Of a DNA stretch of 64,000 nt, positions 1-9,762 are shown piece after piece. The notes under the pieces were generated by a model. The model ran no database searches and was not told where the DNA came from. It worked only from the letters and a program-made list of their open reading frames with translations. Each line of letters opens with the position of its first letter. The first letter of the stretch is position 1. This DNA comes from Lactococcus hircilactis (GTDB lineage Bacteria > Bacillota > Bacilli > Lactobacillales > Streptococcaceae), in contig NZ_WITJ01000004.1 in the NCBI RefSeq assembly GCF_009601015.1, positions 62,001-126,000 on the forward strand, given 5' to 3'. Position numbers and translations under genes: made by a program.

Positions 1-235
1 CTTCATCTGAAAAAATGAATTTCCCCAGTTTTTGACGATCAAGCACCCCAGAAGACTCAAAAAAGCGTGGACCAAAGGTCTTTAAAATGCGTTGCGCCAA
101 TTTTCCTCCAGGTTCTTGTAATTCACGCACGACCTTATCCGCATCAATCACGAAATACCCCTTGGAACTCAAAAAATCAACGACTGTTGACTTTCCACTT
201 GCAATTCCCCCAGTTAATCCAATTACTTTACTCAT
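1..235 (-). CDS. coaE: Dephospho-CoA kinase, N-terminal part (cut by window edge)
   Basis: CoaE phosphorylates dephospho-CoA with ATP in the last step of coenzyme A synthesis. The visible 78 codons on the minus strand begin MSKVIGLTGGIASGKST, whose GGIASGKST is the P-loop. DADKVVRELQEPGG and the LDRQKLGKFIF region follow, as expected for the family. The frame stays open to base 1, so about 120 residues are missing off the left edge. The ribosome site is unusual: AGAGG sits only one base before the ATG. The identification rests on the P-loop and the N-terminal pattern. Confidence 0.93.
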   Translation of the reverse strand, partial: MSKVIGLTGGIASGKSTVVDFLSSKGYFVIDADKVVRELQEPGGKLAQRILKTFGPRFFESSGVLDRQKLGKFIFSDE

Positions 236-317
236 ACCTCTTATTATAACAAAAAATAGACAACATGTACTTTCTAAAAATCAATTGTATCGCTATTTTT
301 TTCAACCGTATTTATTA

Positions 318-351
318 CAAAAAAATAAGCCTCTATGCTTAGAGACTTATT
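318..351 (-). terminator. Intrinsic terminator of pfl
   Basis: On the minus strand an AATAAG/CTCTA stem pairs with TAGAG/CTTATT across a four-base loop with one mismatch. It runs into a T tract and lies about 20 bases after the pfl stop codon. Confidence 0.85.
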
Positions 352-371
352 TCAATCATTTTAATGTTCAA

Positions 372-2738
372 TTAGATATTTGAAGTGTGCATTACTTCAT
401 CGTCTTCGTCTTGTGAAAGCACTTCGTGGAAGACACGTTGAGTCAACTCAGTTTTTTGTTCTGGAGTCAAATATTTAGTATTGACACAGTAACCAGAGAT
501 ACGAACGATAACATCTTCACCATTCATGATCTTGTCATAAACATCTTTAAGATCCATAACGTTCAAGTTGACGTGTTGTCCAGCAAACTCAGTACCAGCA
601 ATCAAAGCACCTGGAGTGAAGTAACCATCAAGGATTTGAACCAAGTTATCCACTTGTTCATCACGAGTTTTACCAAGTGCACGTGGAGAAACTTGAGTAG
701 TCAAAGAGATTCCATCATTTGCATCTTTGAAGTCCAATTTAGCCAATGAACGGAGGTTTTGCAACCATCCACCTTGAGCTTTGTTAGATGGGTTAGCACC
801 TGGGCTAAAGAATTCAAGTTTAGATTTATTTACTGTACCATCTTCATTGAGGAAGACACCTTTGTGAACTGGTGAATTACCTGTTTGTTTAGAGTATGCA
901 ACGTTTGAAGTAATCGTCAAAAGTGAAACTGTAGCTTCTGCACCTTTATAAAGTTTGTGTGAAGCCAATTTTTCATGGTACATCTTCATCACAAGTTTAG
1001 CGATATCATCAACACGATCATCATCTTCACCATAACGTGGGAAGTCACCTTCTACTTCATAATCATAAACATAGCCATTTTCATCACGAAGTGTTTTCAC
1101 TTTAGCATATTTGATTGCTGAAAGTGAATCAACAGTATTTGCGAAACCACAGATACCAAATCCCATATTGATACCAACACGGGTTGGCAAGAATGCCATT
1201 TGAACAGCTTCGTAGTTATATTTATCTGTCATATAGTGAATGATATTCATTGCGTCAACATAAGTATCCGTCAACCAATTCAATGATTTATCAAAGTTTT
1301 CCATTACTTCATCGTATTCAAGATATTCAGAAGAAATACCATCAATATCAAATACTTTGTAATCTTTGTGAACATCATCATATCCACCATTAATACCAGT
1401 CAACATTGCTTTAAGCACGTTAACACGAGCACCGAAGAATTGGATATTGTGACGTGCATTTTCAGATTCTGGATCAAGTGGAGATACACAACAAGAGATA
1501 CATGACATTTCACCATAACCATCTTTAGCCATTGTTTCAACACCTTCGTATTGGATAGAAGAGTGTTTGTGACTCATAGACATTGCATAGTGTTTGAATG
1601 AATAAGGAAGTTTAGAATCCCACAAAACAGTCAAGTTTGGTTCTGGAGCATTACCAATTGTATCAAGCGTATTCAAGAAACGGTAGTCCATCTTAGTAAC
1701 ACGGTGACGTCCGTCATTCCCCATACCAGCCATAGATGTTGTGATGAATGTTGGGTCACCAGAATAAAGTTCATCATAAGCAGCAGCACGAGCGAATTTC
1801 ATTGTACGAAGTTTCAAAACGAAATCATCCGTGAATTCTTGGATTTCTTGTTCAGTGAATGTACCACGAGCTAGGTCACGTTCAGCATAGATGTCAAGAA
1901 CGATTGGCACACGTCCAAGTGAAGTTGCAGCACCATTAATCACACGACATACAGCCATATATGCGATATTAACCCATTGGATTGCTTCTTTTACGTTCAT
2001 TGCTGGACGCGTCACATCAAGACCATACAATTTACCAAAGTTTACAACTTGTTGCAAAGCTTCATACTGCATGTGAATTTCTTCCTTAAGACGAATGTTT
2101 TCATCATTGATTTCAGTGATAGCATCCCATTCACGAGATTTTTCTTTCATCAAGTAATCTGCACCATAAAGTGCAAGACGAGCATAAACACCTACGATAC
2201 GTCCACGTGAGTAAGCATCAGGAAGACCAGTTACAGTGTGAGCGTGACGTGCTTTACGGATTCCTGAAGTGTAAGCGCGGAAGATTCCGTCATTAACAGA
2301 TGTCATAGTTTGTGATAAAACATTGTGCAATTCAGGATCAACTGAAAGACCATGTTCAGTCAAGATTTTTTCAGCAACACGAAGGCCACCTCTTGGCATA
2401 AAGTTCAAACGGTAAAGTTCTTTGTTTTGCATACCATAGATAAGTTCAAGTTCCTTATCATTAGCATCAACATATCCAGCAGGAATTTTATCGATAGATG
2501 TTACAACATCAGTATCAAATGGGAAACCTACTTCTTCATAGTGGTTGCGTGTGTCTTCAATGATTTTTTTAACTTTAAGTGTGCGTTCAGTTGGTCCTTC
2601 GAGGAAGCTTTCGTCTCCATCGTAAGGGGTGTAGTTTGCTTGAACAAAACGTGATACACTAGCTTTATCACGCCAGTCAGCGCCTTTGAAGCCTTCCCAG
2701 GCTTGGTCGAATAATTCTGATGTTACTTCAGTTTTCAT
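372..2738 (-). CDS. pfl: Pyruvate formate-lyase (formate C-acetyltransferase)
   Basis: This glycyl-radical enzyme splits pyruvate with CoA into acetyl-CoA and formate during anaerobic mixed-acid fermentation. It is full length (788 aa). The active-site pair is visible in [10 protein letters not shown] and the radical glycine loop near the C-terminus in [10 protein letters not shown] chose the ATG at 2738 ([10 protein letters not shown]) because AAAGGAG lies nine bases upstream. The upstream in-frame ATG would add nine residues that overlap this ribosome site. It has its own promoter and terminator, so it is monocistronic. No activating enzyme (PflA) gene is next to it. The sequence reads very close to lactococcal Pfl throughout. 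Confidence 0.98.
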   Translation of the reverse strand: MKTEVTSELFDQAWEGFKGADWRDKASVSRFVQANYTPYDGDESFLEGPTERTLKVKKIIEDTRNHYEEVGFPFDTDVVTSIDKIPAGYVDANDKELELIYGMQNKELYRLNFMPRGGLRVAEKILTEHGLSVDPELHNVLSQTMTSVNDGIFRAYTSGIRKARHAHTVTGLPDAYSRGRIVGVYARLALYGADYLMKEKSREWDAITEINDENIRLKEEIHMQYEALQQVVNFGKLYGLDVTRPAMNVKEAIQWVNIAYMAVCRVINGAATSLGRVPIVLDIYAERDLARGTFTEQEIQEFTDDFVLKLRTMKFARAAAYDELYSGDPTFITTSMAGMGNDGRHRVTKMDYRFLNTLDTIGNAPEPNLTVLWDSKLPYSFKHYAMSMSHKHSSIQYEGVETMAKDGYGEMSCISCCVSPLDPESENARHNIQFFGARVNVLKAMLTGINGGYDDVHKDYKVFDIDGISSEYLEYDEVMENFDKSLNWLTDTYVDAMNIIHYMTDKYNYEAVQMAFLPTRVGINMGFGICGFANTVDSLSAIKYAKVKTLRDENGYVYDYEVEGDFPRYGEDDDRVDDIAKLVMKMYHEKLASHKLYKGAEATVSLLTITSNVAYSKQTGNSPVHKGVFLNEDGTVNKSKLEFFSPGANPSNKAQGGWLQNLRSLAKLDFKDANDGISLTTQVSPRALGKTRDEQVDNLVQILDGYFTPGALIAGTEFAGQHVNLNVMDLKDVYDKIMNGEDVIVRISGYCVNTKYLTPEQKTELTQRVFHEVLSQDEDDEVMHTSNI

Positions 2739-2793
2739 TTTGAAAATCTCCTTTGATTTCAACATCTGAACTTCTGTTTCAGATTATGATTTA

Positions 2794-2821
2794 ATTATAT
2801 CATACAGATTTGCGATTTCAA
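2794..2821 (-). promoter_or_regulatory. pfl promoter
   Basis: The minus strand has TTGAAA, 16 bases, then TATAAT, about 55 bases before the pfl ATG. No cre box or FNR-type dyad was recognised by eye next to it. Confidence 0.75.
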
Positions 2822-2997
2822 GCCAAAAACAAGAATAAAAGCACTTTCTTTGCTAGTACAGTTCAATTTATTTTATTATCTGTTACATATTTTGACCGTT
2901 TTTTTAAATAGAACTAAAAAAGTTCATTTTCATTAACGATAAATAAACTTTTCTCACATTTTTAATGACTCCTCTTTTATACGAAAACTTTTTAGTA

Positions 2998-3915
2998 TCA
3001 AATCATATCTTTTTTGCGAAGCAATCTAACCACAAGAACACTGACCACAATTGTCACAACTAAAATCAGCCAAACCATCCAATGAAATGTCTGTCCTGGA
3101 ATCGGCACATTAATCCCATAAAATCCAAAAATTGCTGCAGGAATCCCTAAGACAAATGTCGCAGATGTCATGATTTTCATGACAATATTTAAATTATTAC
3201 TCACGATATTTGAAAATAAATCACGTAAATTTTCAAGTAATTTGAGTTGAATTTTTGTTTCAGTGTAAGCTTGATCCATTTCTACAAAAACATCATAGAT
3301 TTTATCCGCAAAACCATCCTCATCCTCCTTGCGCAAATAATCAATAAATTTTTGGATAACCTTTCGATTATTGGATAACGCATCTTCAAAATAAATCAAA
3401 CTCGCTTGAATTGCAATTAAATCCACAATCTGATCATTTTTTGTAGAATTTTTAATCCCAACCTCTAACTTTCTTCTTCTCGCTCTAAAATCCTTTAGGT
3501 ATATATGAAACACATGTGTCAATTGATACATAATCTGAAAAACCAATTGATGCTTATAGCGTTTGAAGTCATAATTTCGATCAAAAATTTCAGTATTTTC
3601 AATCTCATGATTCAAAGCGAGTACAACAGATTCATTTTTCGTCCAAATCAAAGAATAAGGAAAAGTCGCCACCTCGCCATAGTTAGATTCTGAAGGATAT
3701 TGTAACAAAATCAAATTATTATCATTTTCATCCGTTTCAAACCGCGCATTCTCATAATCATCAAGAATCCCACCCAAATAATCAAAAGGAAAATCAAAAT
3801 ATTTTGAAACTCTCCCTATTTCCTCACGATTCGGATTGAGAACATAAGTAAAATTTTTCATTTCATCTGTTGATACCAGCTTCTTTGTTTCAGACAATTC
3901 ATAGTTTTTTATCAT
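2998..3915 (-). CDS. corA: CorA-family divalent metal transporter
   Basis: A 305-residue CorA-type channel for Mg2+ or related divalent ions. It has a long cytosolic N-terminal domain rich in charged helices, then two C-terminal membrane segments (about 255-275 and 280-300). The signature loop after the first segment reads YGINVPIPG, a GIN in place of the GMN of classical CorA. GIN variants occur in Gram-positive CorA-like proteins, so magnesium specificity is inferred and not shown. It is transcribed toward pfl but separated from it by the pfl promoter. The ribosome site is weak (AAATGAG). Confidence 0.88.
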   Translation of the reverse strand: MIKNYELSETKKLVSTDEMKNFTYVLNPNREEIGRVSKYFDFPFDYLGGILDDYENARFETDENDNNLILLQYPSESNYGEVATFPYSLIWTKNESVVLALNHEIENTEIFDRNYDFKRYKHQLVFQIMYQLTHVFHIYLKDFRARRRKLEVGIKNSTKNDQIVDLIAIQASLIYFEDALSNNRKVIQKFIDYLRKEDEDGFADKIYDVFVEMDQAYTETKIQLKLLENLRDLFSNIVSNNLNIVMKIMTSATFVLGIPAAIFGFYGINVPIPGQTFHWMVWLILVVTIVVSVLVVRLLRKKDMI

Positions 3916-3984
3916 TTTTACTCATTTCTTTTCTTGCAGTGTTTGCTTTAATTATAACACAAATCACTTCTCATCTTTACCATC

Positions 3985-4007
3985 AAAAAAACCCCTCAGG
4001 GCTTTTT
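3985..4007 (-). terminator. Terminator of the pilus operon
   Basis: The minus strand reads AAAAAGCCC-TGAG-GGGTTTTTTT just after the sortase stop, a short G/C stem followed by a T run. Confidence 0.75.
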
Positions 4008-4017
4008 AGTAGAGATG

Positions 4018-4911
4018 CTATTCTCTTATTTTGGATTTAAATAATATCCTCCAAAAAATGTAAATTATAAATAGAACTAAAACGAGCAATAAAAATGAAT
4101 ATAACATGATCCGTTTGAATTGGTATTGCTTCGTTGCATTGATTTGCTGATTCAATTTTTCTCCAACATAAGGAACTCTGTATCCAGTGACTAAAAGTCG
4201 ATGCGTATTAATCATATAAGGGGTACAAGTAACCAAAGTCACTTGATCAAGATGCCGATCAATTTTTAAACTGTCCAGCTCATTAGGCAAAACGGTTTTA
4301 AAATTATTAATTTGATAGGCCAGTTTTTTTCCTTCAACTTGAATATAAAAGACGTCCCCTTTTTTCAATTTATTCAGATCAGTAAATAACTTTTTTTCTG
4401 GCACACCAGTATGTCCCGTAATAACAGAGTGCGTTCCAATTCCTCCGATTGGAAAAGAGCTGCCTTGTAAAACTGTTGCTCCTTCGTCAAGAAATGCATC
4501 ATTTGTTTCATCAAATAAAGGTAAGCTTACCTTTATTGCGGGAATAAAAATCGCACCTATGATATGCTTTTTTACATTGTCTTTATTTGCTAATTCTGAT
4601 TTTTTTGATTCCGAAGCAAATGGATCTTTTACTGTTCCCATTCCCGGAATGTTCGTAAGTTCATTATTCTCTAATAATTTTTTATTTTCTATTTTTAATT
4701 TATTTAGCCGATTTTCTTGTTCTTGTTTTGATAAGTCATTATACTCTTTCTTATAATTATCAATGACTGCTTGATCATGTAAACCATTAATCGCATCCGA
4801 TAAAAAAGGATAAGCAAAAGTCATTAATCCAGAAACGAATAAGACGACCATAATGATTTTTATAGCAATCGTTTTATGGACGCCTGTTTTTTTAGACTTT
4901 TCGTTTTTCAT
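4018..4911 (-). CDS. srtC: Class C (pilus-polymerising) sortase
   Basis: A membrane transpeptidase that joins pilin subunits through their LPXTG threonine and a pilin lysine. It has an N-terminal membrane segment (IKIIMVVLFVSGLMTFAYPF), a DPF motif (VKDPFASES) matching the lid of class C sortases, the catalytic His in ITGHTG, Cys in TLVTCTPY, Arg in HRLLVTG, and a C-terminal membrane anchor. The class C call comes from the lid plus the second membrane segment. I start at the ATG at 4911 (MKNEKSKK), preceded by AAGGGGG. The first ATG, 21 bases upstream, has no ribosome site. It is the last gene of the pilus operon. Confidence 0.94.
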   Translation of the reverse strand: MKNEKSKKTGVHKTIAIKIIMVVLFVSGLMTFAYPFLSDAINGLHDQAVIDNYKKEYNDLSKQEQENRLNKLKIENKKLLENNELTNIPGMGTVKDPFASESKKSELANKDNVKKHIIGAIFIPAIKVSLPLFDETNDAFLDEGATVLQGSSFPIGGIGTHSVITGHTGVPEKKLFTDLNKLKKGDVFYIQVEGKKLAYQINNFKTVLPNELDSLKIDRHLDQVTLVTCTPYMINTHRLLVTGYRVPYVGEKLNQQINATKQYQFKRIMLYSFLLLVLVLFIIYIFWRILFKSKIRE

Positions 4912-4952
4912 ATTTCCCCCTTTTATCACCATTACCGAACCGATCTTTTATT

Positions 4953-4984
4953 AAATAAAACTGGGTTCTTCCCCAGCTTTATTT
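4953..4984 (-). promoter_or_regulatory. Hairpin between pilin and sortase genes
   Basis: AAATAAA plus CTGGG pairs with CCCAG plus TTTATTT around a six-base loop with one mismatch. It lies just after the backbone pilin stop and before the sortase ribosome site. No long T run follows it, so it is better read as a partial terminator or mRNA-stabilising hairpin. That would keep pilin mRNA above sortase mRNA. Confidence 0.6.
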
Positions 4985-4998
4985 ATTTTGTAAAAATT

Positions 4999-6510
4999 TT
5001 ATGCTTGTTTTTTAGATTTTTTATACCAAACTAAGGCAGAAGTCATCATAATCACACCAAGAATCAAGAAACCATAGATTCCTGCGCCACCTGTAGAAGG
5101 AAGAAGTCCTTTTGGTGTGTTCTTAACATCTAATTCAGATTTGCCATATTTTCCGTGTTCTACCGTAAATTTGATTGTTCCATCTTTTAGTTGTACGTAG
5201 TTATTTGAAGGTGCTTTAGTTTCATTAAGTACGTAATCCCCATTTGTAAGTCCAATTACATTGAATGATCCATCATTTCCAGAAACAATTTTTGTTGCTT
5301 GATCTTTTGAGACCCACGAATCAAAGACATATTCACCTTTTGAGTTTTGACCACTAAATTTTGCAAATTTTGATTGATCACTATTAGCCACGACAAACTC
5401 TGCCCCAGATAAGTTTTTTCCAGTTTGAGCATCCTTTTTGATAAATTTGTAACCACCAGTACCTACAGGAGTTGGAGGGGTGATTTGTTGTTCAGGCGAA
5501 TTATTAATTTGGACACTCGCTTTGTTACTTTGTAAATTATCCGGATTCACATCTGCCGTCAATTTCATATTATAAGTTAATTGTATTTTTTTACCAGCCA
5601 ATGCTTTAACATTATCACTGTTCAGATGTAAATTAACCGTGAATCCACCATTTACATAAGCAATATCATAATCCCCTGAAGTTCCATTTCCCGCAGTCAA
5701 ACTTCCCACAGTCACTGTATTGTTAACGAGTGCAAGTCCATCAGATGGTTTATCAAAAATCGAATATTTATTAACAGCATTTGCATCACCAATATTAGCA
5801 GGAATGTTAACGGTCAAAGTATAGTTTAAAACATCGCCTGTTGTCACATTAGCAAAAGACTGATCTCCAACAGTTACCTTACTAAATGATCCAACATTTG
5901 TAAATTCTTTTGTATCTTTAGATGTAACGTTTTTAGGATAAAGTTGAATGTCTTGATTTAGTGTGTCAGTAGGTTGTTGTTGTTTATCTAAAGTGTAAAT
6001 CGGCATTGCCAACACAATAGGAGCTGACAATTTTGTAACTGTAATATTGTCAGGGGTTTTAGTTTCAAGGAAAAGATAAACGTTATATTGTCCTGATTTA
6101 TTCTTTACTGACAAATCATTGAATAAAGCCTGTCCTTGCCCAGCAGTGGTAACTGATTCAATTTTTGTTGCATCATTTGGAGCAACTTGACTTGCGTCTG
6201 CTTGAATTTGGCTAATGGCTGCTTGTTGGCTCTTATTAGCAATATAGTTATAATATTGACTTGTAACATCATAAAGCGTAAATTCAGATCCATTTAATGG
6301 TGTAGCTGAACCGTCAAAGTTCATTTTTGCACCTGTATTTTGGAAATCAGTTGGTGCATTATCATTCCAAATCAGTTTATTTAAGGTCACATTAACCTTT
6401 GTAGAGTCATCAATCGTGTCATCCGCAAAAGCAGATGAAATTGGGGCAACAATAGCTATCAACGCTAGCAATAACGTCATTACTAATTTTAATAATTTTT
6501 CTTTTTTCAT
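4999..6510 (-). CDS. Major (backbone) pilin, LPXTG-anchored
   Basis: The shaft subunit of a sortase-built pilus. A signal peptide (LVMTLLLALIAIVAPISSAFA) is followed by a Spy0128/D2-type fold. The pilin motif LYPKN lies near residue 193; its Lys forms the intersubunit bond. The E-box-like YVLNETKAP sits in a C-terminal Cna-B domain. The sorting signal is LLPSTG plus a membrane segment and a KKSKKQA tail. I chose the ATG at 6510 because ATGGAGAATAAAATG shows that the earlier ATG overlaps the GGAG ribosome site. The gene lies between the tip adhesin and the sortase. The tetranucleotide repeat sits immediately upstream in the leader. Confidence 0.95.
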   Translation of the reverse strand: MKKEKLLKLVMTLLLALIAIVAPISSAFADDTIDDSTKVNVTLNKLIWNDNAPTDFQNTGAKMNFDGSATPLNGSEFTLYDVTSQYYNYIANKSQQAAISQIQADASQVAPNDATKIESVTTAGQGQALFNDLSVKNKSGQYNVYLFLETKTPDNITVTKLSAPIVLAMPIYTLDKQQQPTDTLNQDIQLYPKNVTSKDTKEFTNVGSFSKVTVGDQSFANVTTGDVLNYTLTVNIPANIGDANAVNKYSIFDKPSDGLALVNNTVTVGSLTAGNGTSGDYDIAYVNGGFTVNLHLNSDNVKALAGKKIQLTYNMKLTADVNPDNLQSNKASVQINNSPEQQITPPTPVGTGGYKFIKKDAQTGKNLSGAEFVVANSDQSKFAKFSGQNSKGEYVFDSWVSKDQATKIVSGNDGSFNVIGLTNGDYVLNETKAPSNNYVQLKDGTIKFTVEHGKYGKSELDVKNTPKGLLPSTGGAGIYGFLILGVIMMTSALVWYKKSKKQA

Positions 6511-6525
6511 TTTATTCTCCATTTT

Positions 6526-6549
6526 TGAGTGAGTGAGTGAGTGAGTGAT
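6526..6549 (-). repeat. (TGAG)n tetranucleotide repeat in the pilin leader
   Basis: Nearly six copies of TGAG on the plus strand (CACT/CTCA on the transcribed strand). It starts 16 bases upstream of the backbone pilin ATG and just upstream of its GGAG. Slipped-strand changes here would alter the untranslated spacing and not the reading frame. Confidence 0.9.
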
Positions 6550-6617
6550 TTTTACATTGTGCTTCGTTTTAAGGTGTGTCTCTATCTCCTTTCAAAATCA
6601 ATCTATAAAAGATCATC

Positions 6618-9494
6618 TTAATTTTTCCTTATTATTAATAAATAATATGCTCCAACAATAATAAACAAAATCAATAAAGCACTACCAACAATCCAATAAA
6701 CAATTGGACCGTTTCCTCCTGTGGTTGGAAGGGTTCCTATCTGATGATTTTTGATGTTTAGCGCTATCGTATGATTATTTGAGACAACTGCTTTTCCATC
6801 AATTTCCACTTTACCATTTGGCAAGACGGTGATCAGTATTGAATTTTTCAGAAGTACATATCCACTCGGTGCTTTTACTTCCGTCAAACTGTACTGTCCT
6901 GCAATAAGATTTTGATATGTAAAAAGTACCCCAGAAGCATCAATCGATCCTATAATTTCTTTTCCATTGGAATCTGTCAACTTAAATTGAGCCCCTGCTA
7001 ATCCTCTTCCATTATCATCTGTTTTATTTATCTTCAGTGTGAAGGGAACAAATTGCTTGCTGTTTTTATAAGTCGTCTCGTCAAGTGCTGTTGCCGTGTA
7101 CCCTGGAACCCGAGACTCACTCTTGATCGAATAGGTAAAGGTTTGTCCATTTGTATTGTATTTTGGTAGCCAAAGCGTTTGAGGATCTCCTGCTTTAGCA
7201 GAGAGTTGTGTGACATTATTCTTTTGCCAAGTATCTGTATCATTTGTCCCTGAGACATCAATAAATCCTGATGTCCAAGTACTATTTAGTGTAGTATCAC
7301 TTCTTTTTATTTCAAATGTCACTTTTTGGGGCCGTCCAGATTTATCCCCATCATATTCTTCCCAAATTTTCTTTAAATTGAGTTGTGTTCCTTCTCCTTT
7401 AGCAGATGGAATTGCAAAATCAACTTTATTATTTGGACTGTTACTATTCGGGGTGAAGGTCGTCCGTCCATTCATCTGGTACCATTTTTCTGGTACAAAA
7501 TCACTAGTCTCAGTATTGAGTTGCACTTGATAATGAAATTGTAATTCCTGTCCTTTACCGAGATTAATATTGGAGACGTTAATCTGATTTTCAGACATTT
7601 GAGCACTCGGTAAGTTAGTGAGCTGTGTTCCCCCAACACTTGTAACTTCTACTTTTGTATCTTTATATTTAAATTGAGAACCTAAAGGATCAGAAATACT
7701 GCCATTAACAACAGTATTGAAACTACTCACAACATCTTTTGCTTGATCCTCTAAATATTTTTGAACTTGCGATACACTATCTGCATCTTGATACAGATTT
7801 GGGGAAGCCAACAACTTCATCTTATCTCTTACTTGACTCTGCGTAAGGTATGGTTGCTGATAGCCGTTTACACCCCCATCCATCCCCAATTGGATCCCTA
7901 GAGCTCGAATTTCAATATTTTGCTTAATGATATTTGATTCACCTAATGTAGCAGCCCATGTATCCTTTATTAGATTGCCTGAAGCGTAATATGGAGATGG
8001 ACTCCAATAATTATTAAATTGCGAAGTGTTTCCTGGACTATCTATACGATCTGTTTCAAATTGTGTTCCATATACCACTCCGTTAATTTTTTGTGATTCT
8101 TTTACTGCATAGCTGAAGGTTGGAACACCATCTGTTAAAAGAATCATCGTTTTCGGATTACTGCTTGTATCATTTTTAAGCATTTCAGCACCTTTTCGGA
8201 TTCCGAGTTGAGTAAATGTTCCTCCGTAAAATGTTGTTTGTAGCTTTTGATTTATCGTTGTAATTTGCGATGAATTTTCTAAATTATTGATTGGAATAGT
8301 AAAGTAACCAGCTTTTCCTGTTGCACCTTCTCCAGGACTTGAAAATCCTACCACCCCAACATTCACATATTTTCCAATGCCAGCATTTTGAATAGATTTT
8401 AAAAAATTTTCTACTCCACTTCTTACTGCTCCTGCTCGGTCACTATTTGTCGAATTATTCGAAGGTTCCATTGATCCTGACATATCTACAACGAGTACAA
8501 TGTCAACAGGTTTTATCGTTTTTTGTTCATTTCCTCTTACATTAAGATAAACATCATAGAGACCTTTAGTTGTTGTTTCTCTTGCATATTTTCGGATAGC
8601 AAAATCTGCATTGGCTCCTGCTGCGCCATACTCAATATATGAGTTTGTTTTATTTCCAGGATCTCCATTCCAACTCTTGACACCATCCCAATTATTTGAT
8701 CCATAAATCCGTCCTTGATGATTGATGACTGTTGTATTACCACTTGGTGTCCAGCTTGGTAAAGGATAACTTCCATTATCATCTGCATAGCTTGGAGAAA
8801 CGTTCGTATATTGTGTTGAGGTTAAGAGATTGTTTACTACAAAATTATTTGAAGTTGCTGTTGTTGCCTTGGATTCAGCAAGTAAATTGGAATTTGACGG
8901 TTCATTTTGGGTTGCTTTTCCAACACTCTTTGACACTGTGCTTTTCGAAATCGATTGTTCAGAAGATACGGATGGAGCTTTCGTATCTTGAAGTTCCTTT
9001 TTAAACTGCAACAGATCTTTTGCTTTGCTCTCTGAGTCACTAAGAATGTTCGGTGTGATTGAATCGTGTCCTTCATTCACTACTTGTGAACTCAATTCCA
9101 ATTTCACTAATAATTTAGAAATGGACTTGCCTGAAGAAATTTTTAAGTTTCCATTATCAGTCTTTAAAAATTTTAAACTTTCTACACTATCATCTTTTAC
9201 AGTAAAATTTCGTGCTTGTTCAATTTCTATTGCTTGATCGTGATCAAATTGAAATTTCAAACTCAATTTAGAGTCATCTTTAGTATCAGCAAACTGATAA
9301 GAGATATTCCACGTGTAAGAATTTTTATTTTCAATGACAGTATAAGAAATTTTTAACTTATCCTGATTGATCAACTCAATACGCTTTGGAGGTTCGCCTA
9401 ATGATTCTGCTATAACTTTTGAGCTCCCCAAAAAACCAGAAACTACGTGTAGTAACAAAATCATTAATAAAACTATATTAAACGTCTTTTTCAT
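6618..9494 (-). CDS. VWA-domain pilus tip adhesin, LPXTG-anchored
   Basis: A 958-residue surface protein and the first gene of the pilus operon. It has a signal peptide (NIVLLMILLLHVVSGFLGSSKVIA), a Ser/Thr-rich linker (about 170-230) and a von Willebrand A domain. The metal site is DMSGS at about 337-341 and the later LLTDGVPTF matches the VWA core. One or two Cna-B/SpaA-type domains follow (TLKINKTDDNGRGLAGAQF; YSLTEVKAPSGY), then the sorting signal GTLPTTG with membrane span and RKN tail. Tip adhesins with an inserted VWA domain (RrgA/PilA type) bind host or matrix ligands; the ligand here is unknown. AAAGGAG precedes the ATG. Confidence 0.93.
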   Translation of the reverse strand: MKKTFNIVLLMILLLHVVSGFLGSSKVIAESLGEPPKRIELINQDKLKISYTVIENKNSYTWNISYQFADTKDDSKLSLKFQFDHDQAIEIEQARNFTVKDDSVESLKFLKTDNGNLKISSGKSISKLLVKLELSSQVVNEGHDSITPNILSDSESKAKDLLQFKKELQDTKAPSVSSEQSISKSTVSKSVGKATQNEPSNSNLLAESKATTATSNNFVVNNLLTSTQYTNVSPSYADDNGSYPLPSWTPSGNTTVINHQGRIYGSNNWDGVKSWNGDPGNKTNSYIEYGAAGANADFAIRKYARETTTKGLYDVYLNVRGNEQKTIKPVDIVLVVDMSGSMEPSNNSTNSDRAGAVRSGVENFLKSIQNAGIGKYVNVGVVGFSSPGEGATGKAGYFTIPINNLENSSQITTINQKLQTTFYGGTFTQLGIRKGAEMLKNDTSSNPKTMILLTDGVPTFSYAVKESQKINGVVYGTQFETDRIDSPGNTSQFNNYWSPSPYYASGNLIKDTWAATLGESNIIKQNIEIRALGIQLGMDGGVNGYQQPYLTQSQVRDKMKLLASPNLYQDADSVSQVQKYLEDQAKDVVSSFNTVVNGSISDPLGSQFKYKDTKVEVTSVGGTQLTNLPSAQMSENQINVSNINLGKGQELQFHYQVQLNTETSDFVPEKWYQMNGRTTFTPNSNSPNNKVDFAIPSAKGEGTQLNLKKIWEEYDGDKSGRPQKVTFEIKRSDTTLNSTWTSGFIDVSGTNDTDTWQKNNVTQLSAKAGDPQTLWLPKYNTNGQTFTYSIKSESRVPGYTATALDETTYKNSKQFVPFTLKINKTDDNGRGLAGAQFKLTDSNGKEIIGSIDASGVLFTYQNLIAGQYSLTEVKAPSGYVLLKNSILITVLPNGKVEIDGKAVVSNNHTIALNIKNHQIGTLPTTGGNGPIVYWIVGSALLILFIIVGAYYLLIIRKN

Positions 9495-9547
9495 TAATCT
9501 CTCCTTTCTAATATGTTTTAATTTTCATTTAAAATTACGCACATTTC

Positions 9548-9556
9548 ATTATAGCA
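9548..9556 (-). promoter_or_regulatory. Pilus operon promoter (extended -10)
   Basis: The minus strand has TGCTATAAT about 55 bases before the adhesin ATG. The -35 region is poor, as expected for a TGn extended -10 promoter. Confidence 0.7.
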
Positions 9557-9715
9557 AATAATATTTATTTATGCACTATTTTTTTACTTTTAAATATTTA
9601 ATTTTTCTTTTTTTACATATAAATTAATTTTGAAATATTGTGTTTGATTTTTTTGTGCTTTTTTAGTAGAAATGAAAAGAGATTAACTATTTAATTATTT
9701 ATTTACACTGATTTA

Positions 9716-9724
9716 TGATATAAT
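9716..9724 (+). promoter_or_regulatory. Promoter of the LCP-like gene (extended -10)
   Basis: TGATATAAT on the plus strand lies 39 bases before the TTG start. The 150-base gap to the oppositely oriented pilus promoter is very AT-rich. Confidence 0.65.
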
Positions 9725-9762
9725 TTAAAGGATAAAAATTGTATCATAGAAAGGATATTCCT

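Noticed and set aside
6618-9494. VWA protein as a toxin or secreted protease subunit
   Set aside because: LPTTG anchor, Cna-B domains and the pilin and sortase neighbours make a pilus tip adhesin the simpler reading.
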